A stretch of 64,000 bases of DNA from Pseudomonas sp. TH43 (GCF_016650635.1 NZ_JAEKFI010000001.1:992001-1056000); one strand, 5' to 3'. Positions 38,459 to 47,161 are shown, counted from the stretch's first letter. Notes: generated from the letters alone by a model not told the origin. Numbers and translations are program-made.

Positions 38459-39832
38459 ATGCAGACTTTGAACACCACGCTGCTGATTATTGGCGGCGGC
38501 CCTGGCGGTTATGTCACTGCGATTCGCGCCGGGCAACTGGGCATTTCGACGATTCTGGTCGAAGGCCAATCGCTGGGCGGCACTTGCCTGAACATCGGCT
38601 GCATCCCTTCGAAAGCACTGATTCATGTGGCTGAGCAGTTTCACCAGACCCAGCATCACCATCAGCATTCGGCGCTGGGCATCAGCGTTTCGGCGCCGAC
38701 GCTCGACATCACTAAAAGCGTCGAGTGGAAGGACGGCATCGTTGATCGCCTGACCACTGGCGTTGCGGCACTGCTGAAGAAAAACAAGGTTCAGGTCATC
38801 AATGGCTGGGCCAAAGTCATCGACGGCAAAACCGTAGACGTCGGCGACACCCGCATCCAGTGCGAGCATCTGGTGCTGGCCACCGGTTCGACCAGCGTCA
38901 ATCTGCCGATCCTGCCGATTGGCGGGCCGATCATCTCCTCCACCGAAGCACTGACGCCAAAGTCAGTGCCGAAACGTTTGGTCGTGGTTGGCGGTGGTTA
39001 TATAGGTCTGGAATTGGGCATCGCTTATCGCAAGCTCGGCGCCGAGGTCAGCGTGGTCGAGGCGCAGGATCGCATCCTGCCGGCCTACGACGCCGAACTG
39101 ACGCAGCCGGTGCATGACGCGCTGAAGCAACTGGGCGTGAAGCTCTATTTGAAACACAGCGTGCTGGGTTTCGACGGCACGTTGCAGGTGCGCGACCCTG
39201 AAGGCGAAACGCTGAACCTGGAAACCGATCAGGTGCTGGTGGCCGTCGGTCGCAAACCGAATACCAAAGGCTGGAACCTTGAAGCGCTGAATCTGGACAT
39301 GAACGGTTCAGCGATCAAGATCGACAGCCGCTGCCAGACCAGCATGCGCAACGTCTACGCCATTGGCGATTTGAGCGGCGAGCCGATGTTGGCCCACCGC
39401 GCCATGGCGCAGGGCGAAATGGTTGCCGAATTGATCAGTGGCAAGACCCGCGAATTCCACCCGACTGCCATCGCCGCGGTGTGCTTTACCGACCCGGAAC
39501 TGGTGGTGGTTGGCAAAACGCCGGACGAGGCCAAGGCTGCGGGCCTGGACTGCATCGTGTCGAGCTTCCCGTTCGCCGCCAATGGCCGGGCGATGACGCT
39601 GGAGTCGAAAAGCGGCTTCGTACGCGTAGTCGCTCGTCGGGATAATCATGTGATTGTCGGCTGGCAGGCTGTGGGTGTCGGGGTGTCGGAGTTGTCGACA
39701 GCCTTTGCGCAAAGCCTGGAAATGGGCGCGCGGCTGGAAGACATCGGCGGCACCATTCACGCGCATCCAACCCTGGGTGAGGCGGTGCAGGAAGCGGCGC
39801 TGCGTGCTTTGGGGCATGCGTTGCACCTGTAG
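38459..39832 (+). CDS. lpdV: Dihydrolipoyl dehydrogenase of the branched-chain complex (E3)
   Basis: ATG 38459 has GTGGAGTG upstream, giving 457 residues. The disulfide [15 protein letters not shown] is near residue 38-52, FAD and NAD motifs ([21 protein letters not shown]) are present, and the C-terminal [14 protein letters not shown] provides the His-Glu catalytic pair. LpdV is the dedicated E3 of the Pseudomonas bkd operon and closes it. Confidence 0.94.
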   Translation: MQTLNTTLLIIGGGPGGYVTAIRAGQLGISTILVEGQSLGGTCLNIGCIPSKALIHVAEQFHQTQHHHQHSALGISVSAPTLDITKSVEWKDGIVDRLTTGVAALLKKNKVQVINGWAKVIDGKTVDVGDTRIQCEHLVLATGSTSVNLPILPIGGPIISSTEALTPKSVPKRLVVVGGGYIGLELGIAYRKLGAEVSVVEAQDRILPAYDAELTQPVHDALKQLGVKLYLKHSVLGFDGTLQVRDPEGETLNLETDQVLVAVGRKPNTKGWNLEALNLDMNGSAIKIDSRCQTSMRNVYAIGDLSGEPMLAHRAMAQGEMVAELISGKTREFHPTAIAAVCFTDPELVVVGKTPDEAKAAGLDCIVSSFPFAANGRAMTLESKSGFVRVVARRDNHVIVGWQAVGVGVSELSTAFAQSLEMGARLEDIGGTIHAHPTLGEAVQEAALRALGHALHL

Positions 39833-39836
39833 GCCC

Positions 39837-39902
39837 CTTCGCGGGCAGGCTCGCTCCCACATTTGGAATGCATTTCCCTGTGGAAGCGAGCCTGCTCGCG
39901 AA
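39837..39902. repeat. REP pair downstream of lpdV
   Basis: CTTCGCGGGCAGGCTCGCTC and its inverse GGAAGCGAGCCTGCTCGCGA flank a short loop immediately after the lpdV stop and may end or stabilise the bkd transcript. Confidence 0.8.
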
Positions 39903-40046
39903 TTGCTGAGGTCAACACGAACTATCTGTCTGTCATCCGATAGTCCGGGCTGCGAAACCGCTCAAGAATGAAGTATTGTTGTGCCCATCCAAAAAACGTC
40001 AGAAGCCTTGAACCGTTTCGACAGTTGTTCAGTGATAGAGGGTGTC

Positions 40047-41066
40047 ATGGGTAACGAAAGCATCAATTGGGACAAGCTGGGTTTTGACTACATCAAGACC
40101 GACAAACGCTATCTGTCGTACTTTCGCGATGGCGAGTGGGACAAAGGCACCCTGACCGAAGACAACGTGCTGCACATCAGCGAAGGCTCGACTGCCCTTC
40201 ACTATGGCCAGCAGTGCTTCGAAGGCATGAAGGCCTATCGTTGCAAGGACGGCTCGATCAACCTGTTCCGTCCGGATCAGAACGCCCTGCGTATGCAACG
40301 CAGCTGCGCGCGTCTGCTGATGCCAACGGTCGACACCGAGCAGTTCATCGAAGCCTGTAAAGAAGTGGTTCGTGCCAACGAGCGCTTCATTCCTCCGTAC
40401 GGCACCGGCGGCGCGCTGTACCTGCGTCCGTTCGTGATCGGCGTAGGTGACAACATCGGCGTGCGCACCGCACCCGAGTTCATCTTCTCGATCTTCTGCA
40501 TCCCGGTCGGCGCCTACTTCAAGGGCGGCCTGACCCCGCACAACTTCCAGATCTCCAGCTACGACCGCGCTGCCCCACAAGGCACCGGCGCAGCCAAGGT
40601 CGGTGGCAACTACGCAGCCAGCCTGATGCCGGGCTCGAAAGCCAAGAAAGCCAACTTCGCCGACGCGATCTACCTGGATCCGATGACCCACACCAAAATC
40701 GAAGAAGTCGGTTCGGCCAACTTCTTCGGGATCACCCACGACAACAAGTTCATCACCCCGAATTCGCCTTCCGTTCTGCCAGGCATCACCCGCCTGTCAT
40801 TGATCGAACTGGCGAAATCGCGTCTGGGCCTGGAAGTGGTCGAAGGCGACGTGCTGATCGACAAACTGTCGGACTTCAAAGAAGCCGGCGCTTGCGGTAC
40901 CGCTGCGGTGATCACCCCGATCGGCGGGATCAGCTACAACGATCACCTGCATGTGTTCCACAGTGAGACTGAAGTGGGTCCAGTGACTCAGAAGCTTTAT
41001 AAAGAGCTGACGGGCGTACAGACCGGCGACATCGAAGCGCCAGCGGGCTGGATCGTCAAGGTTTGA
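40047..41066 (+). CDS. ilvE: Branched-chain amino acid aminotransferase
   Basis: ATG 40047 follows AGAGGGTG; a longer frame from 39981 is less likely. The 339-residue fold-IV PLP enzyme carries GQQCFEGMKAYR near residue 55, the catalytic lysine in GAAKVGGNYAAS near residue 190, and the PLP-phosphate region EVGSANFFGI near 225. It interconverts valine, leucine and isoleucine with their 2-oxoacids, the substrates of the bkd complex upstream. It has its own promoter region and a strong terminator. Confidence 0.95.
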   Translation: MGNESINWDKLGFDYIKTDKRYLSYFRDGEWDKGTLTEDNVLHISEGSTALHYGQQCFEGMKAYRCKDGSINLFRPDQNALRMQRSCARLLMPTVDTEQFIEACKEVVRANERFIPPYGTGGALYLRPFVIGVGDNIGVRTAPEFIFSIFCIPVGAYFKGGLTPHNFQISSYDRAAPQGTGAAKVGGNYAASLMPGSKAKKANFADAIYLDPMTHTKIEEVGSANFFGITHDNKFITPNSPSVLPGITRLSLIELAKSRLGLEVVEGDVLIDKLSDFKEAGACGTAAVITPIGGISYNDHLHVFHSETEVGPVTQKLYKELTGVQTGDIEAPAGWIVKV

Positions 41067-41088
41067 TTTGACGGCTGCTGATGCACGA

Positions 41089-41124
41089 AAGCCCCCCACC
41101 GAGTGATCGGTGGGGGGCTTTTTT
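41089..41124 (+). terminator. Rho-independent terminator of ilvE
   Basis: AAGCCCCCCACCGA and TCGGTGGGGGGCTT form a perfect 14-bp stem with a GTGA loop, followed by a T run (TTTTTT). It lies 22 bases after the ilvE stop. It is the strongest intrinsic terminator in the window. Confidence 0.95.
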
Positions 41125-41136
41125 GTTGTGAAGATG

Positions 41137-41217
41137 AAGATCAAAAGATCGCAGCCTTCGGCAGCTCCTACAGGAGATCGATGTAGGAGCTGCCGAAGGC
41201 TGCGATCTTTTGATCTT
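41137..41217. repeat. REP palindrome with perfect arms (convergent gene end)
   Basis: Arms of 36 bp, beginning AAGATCAAAAGATCGCAGCC, are perfectly complementary around a 9-base loop. The element overlaps no coding sequence except that the TIGR03915-type gene ends at its right edge (41218). It is nearly identical to the 20,171-20,243 element. Confidence 0.85.
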
Positions 41218-42042
41218 TTATTTCAACGCAATACGTTTACCCGAACGACTGGCAATCCCGCTCGCCTGGCCATCCTGCTGTTTGCCCATTCGTGCCTGGG
41301 TGATCAATCCGGGAATCAACTCACCCTCCGGCAGATTTTTCCAGAACCGCACCGGTAGATGCCCCTGCATGACCTTCTCGTTCAACCGCGCCGGGTTGAA
41401 GATGTGGCTGTAATAGGTCAGCCACAATTCGCCATGCGGATCGTCGACGTTCTGCGCCAGTTGTTGCCATTCCCGCGGACATTGACGCTGATGGATCAGT
41501 TGCTCGCCATCGTAATAAACCCCGTCACGCGGCGTGGCGATCAGCCAGCGGTGCTGGCCCATGCGCCCGACAAAATGCTCGCTGGCGCTGTGCAGAATGT
41601 CGTGGGCCGGTTCGTGCCACGCCACATATTGCGGGCCGACACTGGATTTGGGACGCTCGATGAATCGGACAAAGGCATGCAGGTGATGAGCTTCTCGGCG
41701 CACTTGCTTGATTCGCCGCTGCAACTCGCTACCGAGTTTGTCACCGGCCATCATTGCCGTGCGATCACCGTGGCTGACGCGCCACAGCACTTCGTACAAC
41801 AGACTCCAGCGTTGATCACCCCGATATTGCGCGGCTTGTTCCAGGGTATCGAGCAGCACGCGCGGGATCTTCGCCATAAACGGCCCCTGCCCTTCAGGTA
41901 CCGGATCATCATTATTGGCAAACAGATCTCCCACGCCTTCCGACGCCCAACTCACCAGACTCGGGTCGACTTCATGGCTGAGCAGCCAACGCGCCTGCTG
42001 TCGCCAGGTGTCGAACAAATCGTCGCAATCGAGATTGATCAT
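41218..42042 (-). CDS. TIGR03915 family protein (DUF4130-type, putative DNA metabolism)
   Basis: ATG 42042 is taken as start because it overlaps the radical-SAM stop as ATGA; a GTG at 42048 is possible. The 274-residue protein holds the VDPSLVSW and VPRVLL-type N-terminal segment, a RREAHHLHAFVRF block near 115 and YVAWHEPAHDIL near 140, features I associate with the TIGR03915/DUF4130 family, always paired with TIGR03916. The family has been noted as resembling uracil-DNA glycosylases, but no activity is established. A perfect LexA-type box precedes the two-gene operon. Confidence 0.85.
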   Translation of the reverse strand: MINLDCDDLFDTWRQQARWLLSHEVDPSLVSWASEGVGDLFANNDDPVPEGQGPFMAKIPRVLLDTLEQAAQYRGDQRWSLLYEVLWRVSHGDRTAMMAGDKLGSELQRRIKQVRREAHHLHAFVRFIERPKSSVGPQYVAWHEPAHDILHSASEHFVGRMGQHRWLIATPRDGVYYDGEQLIHQRQCPREWQQLAQNVDDPHGELWLTYYSHIFNPARLNEKVMQGHLPVRFWKNLPEGELIPGLITQARMGKQQDGQASGIASRSGKRIALK

Positions 42043-43259
42043 CCCCACAACCCCATCTGTTGCGGCATCGGCCGGTCGCGCAGTTGCTGATAAAGCATAT
42101 GGCTGGTGACCTCAGCCTGCTGCGGGTGGTAGTCGCTGGTGATGATGAAGGGTTTGGCCTTGGCCAATACGCAGCGCATGCGCGCGACATCTTCGTAGCG
42201 GATCCGTCGTTGCCGACGCAGCTCGACCAGACGTTCAGTGGTACGTAGCCCGATGCCGGGGATGCGCGCGATCAACGAGGCTTCGGCGCGGTTGAGATCC
42301 AGCGGAAACACTTCGCGATTCTGCAGCGCCCACGCCAGCTTCGGGTCGATATCCAACGCCAGATTGCCCGGCCCCTTGAGCAACTCGTCGGCGCTGTAAC
42401 CGTAACTGCGCAAGAGGAAATCGGCTTGGTACAAACGGTGCTCGCGCATCAGCGGCGGCGCGGCCAGAGGCACGCTTTTCGGGCTGTCGGGGATCGGGCT
42501 GAACGCCGAATAGTAAACGCGCCGCAAGCGATAGTTGCCGTACAGCGACTGGGCACTGTGCAAAATCGTGCTGTCGTCGGTGTCATCGGCGCCGACGATC
42601 ATTTGCGTACTCTGGCCGGCGGGCGCGAACTTCGCCGAACGGGGTTCGTTGAGTACTGTTTGTACGCCGGTGTAGATGGTGCTCATTGCTTGCTTGATCG
42701 AACCGATGTCCTTCTCCGGCGCCAGGGTTTGCAGGCTAGCATCGGTGGGCAGTTCGATGTTCACGCTCAGGCGATCGGCGTAACGCCCGGCCTCTTCGAT
42801 CAGCGCCGGGTCGGCCTCGGGAATGGTCTTGAGATGGATGTAGCCGCGAAACTCGTGCTCTTCGCGCAGTAACCTGGCCACCCGCACCAGTTGTTCCATG
42901 GTGTAGTCCGCCGAACGGATGATGCCGGAACTGAGGAACAGCCCGCTGACGCAGTTGCGCCGGTAGAAATCCAGGGTCAGCGTGACGACCTCTTCGGGCG
43001 TGAAGCGTGCCCGCGGCACATCGCTGGAGCGGCGATTGACGCAGTATTGGCAATCGTAGAGGCAGAAGTTGGTCAGCAGGATTTTCAATAGCGAGACACA
43101 ACGCCCGTCGGGCGTATAGCTGTGGCAAATGCCCATGCCATCGGTCGAGCCCAGACCGCTCTTGCCCTCGGAGCTGCGCTTGGGCGCACCGCTGCTCGCG
43201 CAGGAGGCGTCGTACTTGGCGGCGTCGGCGAGGATGCTGAGCTTGTCGATGATTTGCAT
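42039..43259 (-). CDS. Putative DNA modification/repair radical SAM protein (TIGR03916)
   Basis: The 406-residue protein has a radical-SAM cluster motif CLYDCQYC (Cys-x3-Cys-x2-Cys) near residue 68. It also has LFLSSGIIRSADYTMEQLVR, CxxxS-poor barrel strands, and a C-terminal helix-hairpin-helix DNA-binding segment (LNRAEASLIARIPGIGLRTTERLVELRRQ near residue 340). This matches TIGR03916, named only as putative DNA modification/repair. The partner TIGR03915 gene is translationally coupled. A CTGT-N8-ACAG box 15 bases before the start suggests DNA-damage induction. The reaction is unknown. Confidence 0.9.
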   Translation of the reverse strand: MQIIDKLSILADAAKYDASCASSGAPKRSSEGKSGLGSTDGMGICHSYTPDGRCVSLLKILLTNFCLYDCQYCVNRRSSDVPRARFTPEEVVTLTLDFYRRNCVSGLFLSSGIIRSADYTMEQLVRVARLLREEHEFRGYIHLKTIPEADPALIEEAGRYADRLSVNIELPTDASLQTLAPEKDIGSIKQAMSTIYTGVQTVLNEPRSAKFAPAGQSTQMIVGADDTDDSTILHSAQSLYGNYRLRRVYYSAFSPIPDSPKSVPLAAPPLMREHRLYQADFLLRSYGYSADELLKGPGNLALDIDPKLAWALQNREVFPLDLNRAEASLIARIPGIGLRTTERLVELRRQRRIRYEDVARMRCVLAKAKPFIITSDYHPQQAEVTSHMLYQQLRDRPMPQQMGLWG

Positions 43260-43274
43260 GGCGCGGGCTCTTTA

Positions 43275-43290
43275 CTGTTTGGATATACAG
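43275..43290 (-). promoter_or_regulatory. LexA-type SOS box upstream of the TIGR03916/TIGR03915 operon
   Basis: CTGTTTGGATATACAG (reading CTGTATATCCAAACAG toward the operon) fits CTGT-N8-ACAG without mismatch in the outer eight bases. It sits 15 bases upstream of the radical-SAM start codon, so LexA bound here would cover the promoter. The reverse strand gene at 43,392 is too far away to be the target. Confidence 0.75.
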
Positions 43291-43348
43291 TATAGAGTCC
43301 TGAGCGTGGGCACAAGGTGAGGTATGACCCCTCGTCGGCTCGGAGCGA

Positions 43349-43447
43349 AGATCAAAAGATCGCAGCCTGCGGCAGCTCCTACATGGATTCTTTATCGGGT
43401 GTGCATACTTCCTGAGGGAGCCGTCGCAGGCTGCGATCTTTCGATCT
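43349..43447. repeat. REP pair, GATCTTTTGATC type, overlapping an ArsR-family 3' end
   Basis: AGATCAAAAGATCGCAGCCT and its inverse copy GCAGGCTGCGATCTTTCGAT form a long hairpin. The right half is read as the last codons of the regulator gene on the minus strand. Confidence 0.8.
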
Positions 43448-44153
43448 GGCGGTTTTCAATTGGCAACGCCAGGCCAAACCGCACGTTGAGTTCCTTTCTG
43501 CCAAGCGCCGTCAACGCCAACGCCCGACTGTCCAGATCCTGCGTTACCCATTTGCGCTTCAACGCTGCCTGCAACAACGCCGCCCCCAGCGACCCACCGA
43601 GATGCGGCCGGCGCATGCTCCAGTCCAGGCATGGACAGGCAAATTTGCGCCGCAACGTACTCAATTCCTCTACCTCAATCCCCAGCGCCAAGAACAACGC
43701 GTCGCCACTGCCACTCAAGCGATACGCCTGCTCGTCGGTCTCCACCAGCCACCCCGCTTCGATCAAACGGTCATGCAGCAACACCGCCAGCGTCCCGGCC
43801 ATGTGGTCGTAGCAGGTGCGAGCAAATTGCAGGCGATCCGGCGTGTGTGGCTTGAAGGTCGGTGCGGCGTTTTGACCAATCACCATCAACGCTTCCAGCG
43901 CCTGCGCCACGCGCTTGTCGGCGAGGCTGTAATAACGATGGCGGCCCTGCACATGCAGGCGCACCAGGCTCAGATCCTTGAGTTTGGCCAAGTGCGCGCT
44001 GGCGGTGGAGGCGCTGACTTCAGCGATGGTCGCCAACTCCGTGCTGGTGCGCGCGTGGCCGTCCATCAACGAGCAGAGGATTTTAGTGCGCGCCGGCTCC
44101 GCAATGGCAGCGGCCACCTGCGAGACGCCGATGTCTTGATGTTCTGCGTGCAT
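43392..44153 (-). CDS. ArsR family regulator with extended C-terminal domain
   Basis: The 253-residue protein starts at ATG 44153 behind CGGGAGCG. A winged helix lies in the first 85 residues (EPARTKILCSLMDG, VSASTASAHLAKLKDLSLV). The remaining part is a larger domain with CYDHMAGTLAVLLHDRL and FACPCLDWSMRRPHLGGSLGAAL segments, a form common in Pseudomonas as an ArsR neighbour of P450 or transporter genes. The last ~19 residues (from RQIERSQPATAP) are encoded by a REP. It is divergent from the P450 gene and may control it; its signal is unknown. Confidence 0.8.
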   Translation of the reverse strand: MHAEHQDIGVSQVAAAIAEPARTKILCSLMDGHARTSTELATIAEVSASTASAHLAKLKDLSLVRLHVQGRHRYYSLADKRVAQALEALMVIGQNAAPTFKPHTPDRLQFARTCYDHMAGTLAVLLHDRLIEAGWLVETDEQAYRLSGSGDALFLALGIEVEELSTLRRKFACPCLDWSMRRPHLGGSLGAALLQAALKRKWVTQDLDSRALALTALGRKELNVRFGLALPIENRQIERSQPATAPSGSMHTR

Positions 44154-44231
44154 ATTTCGCTCCCGGACGAATCATCGCCGCTGTGGACTGAAGATACTCG
44201 CATCACTTTCCTCACGACAAGGCTGTGAACC

Positions 44232-45335
44232 ATGGACCCGATCATCGCTGCGACACATGCCGATCCTTATCCTTATTACGCCGAATTGCGTGCACAGGGC
44301 GGGTTGACCTTTCATCATGGCTTGAAATTGTGGGTCGCCAGCAGTGCGCGCGCGGTGTGTGCGGTGTTGGCGCACGCCGATTGTCGGGTGCGTCCACTGC
44401 TGGAGCCAGTGCCCAAGGCGATTGCTTCGGGCACGGCCGGAGCAGTGTTCGCGCAGTTGATGAGGATGAACGATGGCGAGCCTCAGCGCTGCCCGCGTTC
44501 GGCGATTGAGCCCGAGCTGGCGCTGATCGATCTGACGGCAGTGAACACATTGGTGGCGGCGCGTCTGATCACGGTAGACGCCGATGGCTTATATAAAGCC
44601 ATGTTTCGCGGGCCGGTGTGCGTGGTCGCGGCGCTGCTTGGCTTCAACCCGGCGCAGGCTCGGGTCGTCAGTGTATTGACCGCTGACTTCGTCGCATGCC
44701 TGTCGCCGTTGAGCAATGACCTGCAACGGCTGGCCGCGCATGCCGCCGCTGAGCAGTTGCGTGGATATTTCATTGAGTTGCTGGCGAAGACGGATAGCGC
44801 TTTGCTGGCGGCGATCAAGCAGCGATTTGAAGGCGATGCAGACACGATGATCGCTAACCTGATTGGCCTGTGTTCGCAGACCCACGAAGCTACCGCTGGT
44901 TTGATTGGCAACGCGTTGGTGGCGTTGCGGCGTCATCCTGAGTTGCTCGGTGCGTCGATGGATACGCTGATGGCCGAAGTGCAGCGCTTTGATCCGTCGG
45001 TGCAAAACACGCGGCGGTTTGTGGCTGCCGCTTGCGAGATCGACGGTGTGCGGGTCGAGGCCGGCGATGTGATTCTGGTACTGCTGGCCTCGGCCAATCG
45101 CGATCCGGCGCTTGATGAACAGCCAGACAGTTTTTTACTGGATCGGCCGAATCGGCGCAGTTTCAGTTTTGGCAGCGGGCGACATCAGTGTCCAGGTCAG
45201 GTGCTGGCGATGGAAATTGCCTGCGCGACTGTCAGGGAAATCCTCGATCACGGTGTGAATCTGGAGCGACTGGCCTGGCATTACCGGCCTTCGCTGAATG
45301 GGCGAATTCCACTGTTCAATATCGTCGGTGACTGA
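44232..45335 (+). CDS. Cytochrome P450
   Basis: The 367-residue protein is short for a P450 but has the heme-binding FSFGSGRHQCPG (Cys near residue 320), an EVQR helix-K motif near residue 253 and an RRF segment. The I-helix reads QTHEATAG, so the usual Thr after the acidic residue is Ala with Thr one place later. No redox partner gene is adjacent. It diverges from an ArsR-family regulator with a 78-bp gap, an arrangement that suggests inducible oxidation of an unknown, perhaps toxic, small molecule. Confidence 0.85.
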   Translation: MDPIIAATHADPYPYYAELRAQGGLTFHHGLKLWVASSARAVCAVLAHADCRVRPLLEPVPKAIASGTAGAVFAQLMRMNDGEPQRCPRSAIEPELALIDLTAVNTLVAARLITVDADGLYKAMFRGPVCVVAALLGFNPAQARVVSVLTADFVACLSPLSNDLQRLAAHAAAEQLRGYFIELLAKTDSALLAAIKQRFEGDADTMIANLIGLCSQTHEATAGLIGNALVALRRHPELLGASMDTLMAEVQRFDPSVQNTRRFVAAACEIDGVRVEAGDVILVLLASANRDPALDEQPDSFLLDRPNRRSFSFGSGRHQCPGQVLAMEIACATVREILDHGVNLERLAWHYRPSLNGRIPLFNIVGD

Positions 45336-45341
45336 TCGTCC

Positions 45342-45424
45342 GCCTTCGCGGGCAAGCCCGGCTCCTACAAAGGTTTCTTGCACACCCCGAGACACTGTAG
45401 GAGCAAAGCTTGCTCGCGAAAAGG
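45342..45424. repeat. REP pair downstream of the P450 gene
   Basis: CGCCTTCGCGGGCAAGCCCG and the inverse TAGGAGCAAAGCTTGCTCGC oppose each other. This is the same REP class as the 134-bp array. Confidence 0.8.
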
Positions 45425-45724
45425 CCCGGAAAAACAACGCATCATTTCGACATCATCCACCGGGCTACAGCGCCTTGCGCCTTTGCCTACAACTACGCCA
45501 GAATCCGCCGGCTTGTGCGGCTTGGGGGTCGCCGGTAACTTTGTTCGCATCACTGAATGTTAAGTGATCGGGTTTAGTCGCTCGGTGTACACAAGCTGCA
45601 CGCAGTCCGTTATCTCAGGATTTTTTTGGCCTGTACTTAATGGTAACTGTGCGCAGGGCGCCTTCGGGCGCGCCGGTTTGCTTGTGGCCGGTCGACTAAC
45701 CTGCGTACAGCTACCACCCTATCG
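45425..45724. other. Gene-free stretch with GC-hairpins before a DUF6124-type remnant
   Basis: No convincing gene is seen in these 300 bases. The stretch contains ATCGGGTTTAGTCGCTCGGT, a poly-T run at 45622-45628 and a GC-hairpin (GGCGCCTTCGGGCGCGCC). It ends with AACCTGCGTACAGCTACCAC. I recall similar blocks upstream of small DUF6124/DUF3077 genes in other pseudomonads, so it may be their conserved leader; this is from memory and unverified. Confidence 0.35.
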
Positions 45725-45889
45725 TTTAGTCGCGATCAGGCCTCGGCCAGCATCATGCTCAGCGACTTCGCCGGCCTGCTCGAAACGCCCTACCGCAACA
45801 CCCTGCTCGGCATTCAGCAAGTGGTGATGCTCGGCGAACTCGCCGTCAACCGCGCGCTCGACAACCTGGAGCCGCCGACCAGAAATTGA
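45725..45889 (+). pseudogene. C-terminal remnant of a DUF6124/DUF3077-type small protein
   Basis: The frame ending at TGA 45887-45889 reads as a C-terminal tail with SDFAGLLE, RNTLLGIQQVVMLGELAVN and RALDNLEPP. This is characteristic of small Pseudomonas DUF6124/DUF3077-type proteins. The N-terminal two thirds expected for the family (about 80 residues) are missing, since the sequence directly upstream looks like their usual leader. It is therefore most likely an internally deleted, non-functional copy. A short product from ATG 45755 cannot be excluded. Confidence 0.5.
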
Positions 45890-45907
45890 AGTGAGTTGAT
45901 GAGGTGA

Positions 45908-46201
45908 GGGAGTGCGCTCAAAGATCTGCGTGCATTCCCGCTTGATGCCCGAAGGGCTGCGGGTTTTCAGTTGGATCTTTTGCAACAGGGTGAAGAACCT
46001 TTTGATTGGCGTCCCATGAAAACCATAGGCCGTGGCGTCAACGAAATCAGGATCACTGAGGATTCAGGAGCGTTTCGGGTGTTTTATGTGGTCAATCGGC
46101 CTGAAGCCATTTATGTGCTGCACGCCATGCACAAGACCACACGAAAAACTGAAACGCGAGATATCGAACTGGCTCGCGCCAGATACCAGGAAATAGGTTA
46201 G
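45908..46201 (+). pseudogene. RelE/HigB-type toxin, 5'-truncated
   Basis: The frame from 45908 to the TAG at 46199-46201 encodes GSALKDLRAFPLDARRAAGF, then DWRPMKTIGRGVNEIRI, FRVFYVVN and VYVLHAMHKTTRKTE. This is almost a complete phage-derived Gp49/HigB-like (PF05973) toxin. An in-frame TGA lies directly before GSALKD, where the family normally has about eight more residues including the start Met. No ATG precedes the conserved part. A TTG at 45971 would omit the first helix. The antitoxin gene follows four bases later and is also broken, so the module looks dead. Confidence 0.65.
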
Positions 46202-46204
46202 GCC

Positions 46205-46516
46205 ATGAAGGATCATCAAGACCCATCCCTGCGTTTTACAAGCGTCTGGGATGCACTGGAAGACACGCCGCAGGACGCAGCCAATATGCGTCTGCGGGCC
46301 AAACTGATGCGTACGCTTTGCGAGACCATTCGCGCTTGGGAGCTTCCATAAAAGGAGGCAGCCAAGCGTCTGGGCATTACTCAGCCACGCCTCAATGATG
46401 TACTCAACGGGAAAATCGACAAGTTCTCGCTCGATGCCTTGGTCAATATTTCGGCAGCAGCAAAGTTGGAAGTAGACATCTGCTTTCCGTCCGGGCCACC
46501 GTTGCAGTGGGCCTGA
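46205..46516 (+). pseudogene. HigA/XRE-family antitoxin interrupted by a nonsense codon
   Basis: ATG 46205 opens a frame coding a 48-residue piece ending IRAWELP, then TAA at 46349-46351, then the same frame continues KEAAKRLGITQPRLNDVLNG to TGA 46514-46516. The second piece is the helix-turn-helix of the HigA-like antitoxin family, where a Gln (CAA/CAG) is normal at the stop position. A single C-to-T change explains it. The DNA-binding part is thus not made unless the stop is read through. The total would be 103 residues, the normal length. Confidence 0.75.
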
Positions 46517-46659
46517 GGACCACTCAGCCCGCCAAGGATTACTTCAACGCGTGCGTTGACGAAACTCCGAAAGGATAAAAGGTGTACCGGCTCCGGGTTA
46601 ACCTTCGACATCCTCCAGCGCCACCAAAGGCTCACTGGAGGACTCGACAGCGCCTGCAC

Positions 46660-46998
46660 TCAATCCTCCCGCGTCAAAACCTCCAGCAACTCAATCTCGA
46701 ACAGCAGATTCGAATTCGGCGGAATCTTGCCCATCGTCCGCTCGCCATACCCCAAGTGCGCCGGCACCAGCAACTTACGCTTGCCGCCCACCTGCATGCC
46801 CATCAGCCCCTGATCCCAGCCCTTGATCACGCGGCCCGTGCCGATCACGCACTGAAAAGGTTTGCCACGGCTGTAGGACGAATCGAACTCGGTGCCGTCT
46901 TCCAGCCAGCCGGTATATTGCGTGGTGATCAGCGCGCCTTTGACTGCGGCCTTACCCTCGCCCACCTGAAGATCGATTACCTGCAGTTCATCATTCAT
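46660..46998 (-). CDS. FKBP-type peptidyl-prolyl cis-trans isomerase
   Basis: The 112-residue single-domain FKBP contains YTGWLEDGTEFDSS, the FQCVIGTGRVIKGWDQGL active-site stretch (near residues 48-65) and HLGYGER near residue 82. It is cytoplasmic, as there is no signal peptide. It catalyses proline isomerisation in protein folding. The gene stands alone on the minus strand. Confidence 0.93.
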   Translation of the reverse strand: MNDELQVIDLQVGEGKAAVKGALITTQYTGWLEDGTEFDSSYSRGKPFQCVIGTGRVIKGWDQGLMGMQVGGKRKLLVPAHLGYGERTMGKIPPNSNLLFEIELLEVLTRED

Positions 46999-47161
46999 GT
47001 CATTTCACTCTATTGTTCAGCAGGCCGCCGTTTTCCCAGAAATGGCGGTTATTGGCAACCAGTACACGAAGATCGCCCTGTATCCGAACCGAGTGACGAA
47101 GCATTAACATAGCCAACCGCCATTACTCCTCGGATAGATCCGCCATGCTGGCAGCACGCTA

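Noticed and set aside
45564..45827. 87-residue frame overlapping the decayed DUF6124 region
   Set aside because: It is in a different frame from the recognisable family remnant, lacks a ribosome site and crosses the hairpin-rich leader.
46349..46516. Translation restart of the antitoxin DNA-binding half at AAAGGAGG after the internal stop
   Set aside because: The sequence looks like a strong ribosome site by chance, but no in-frame ATG, GTG or TTG follows at a usable distance.
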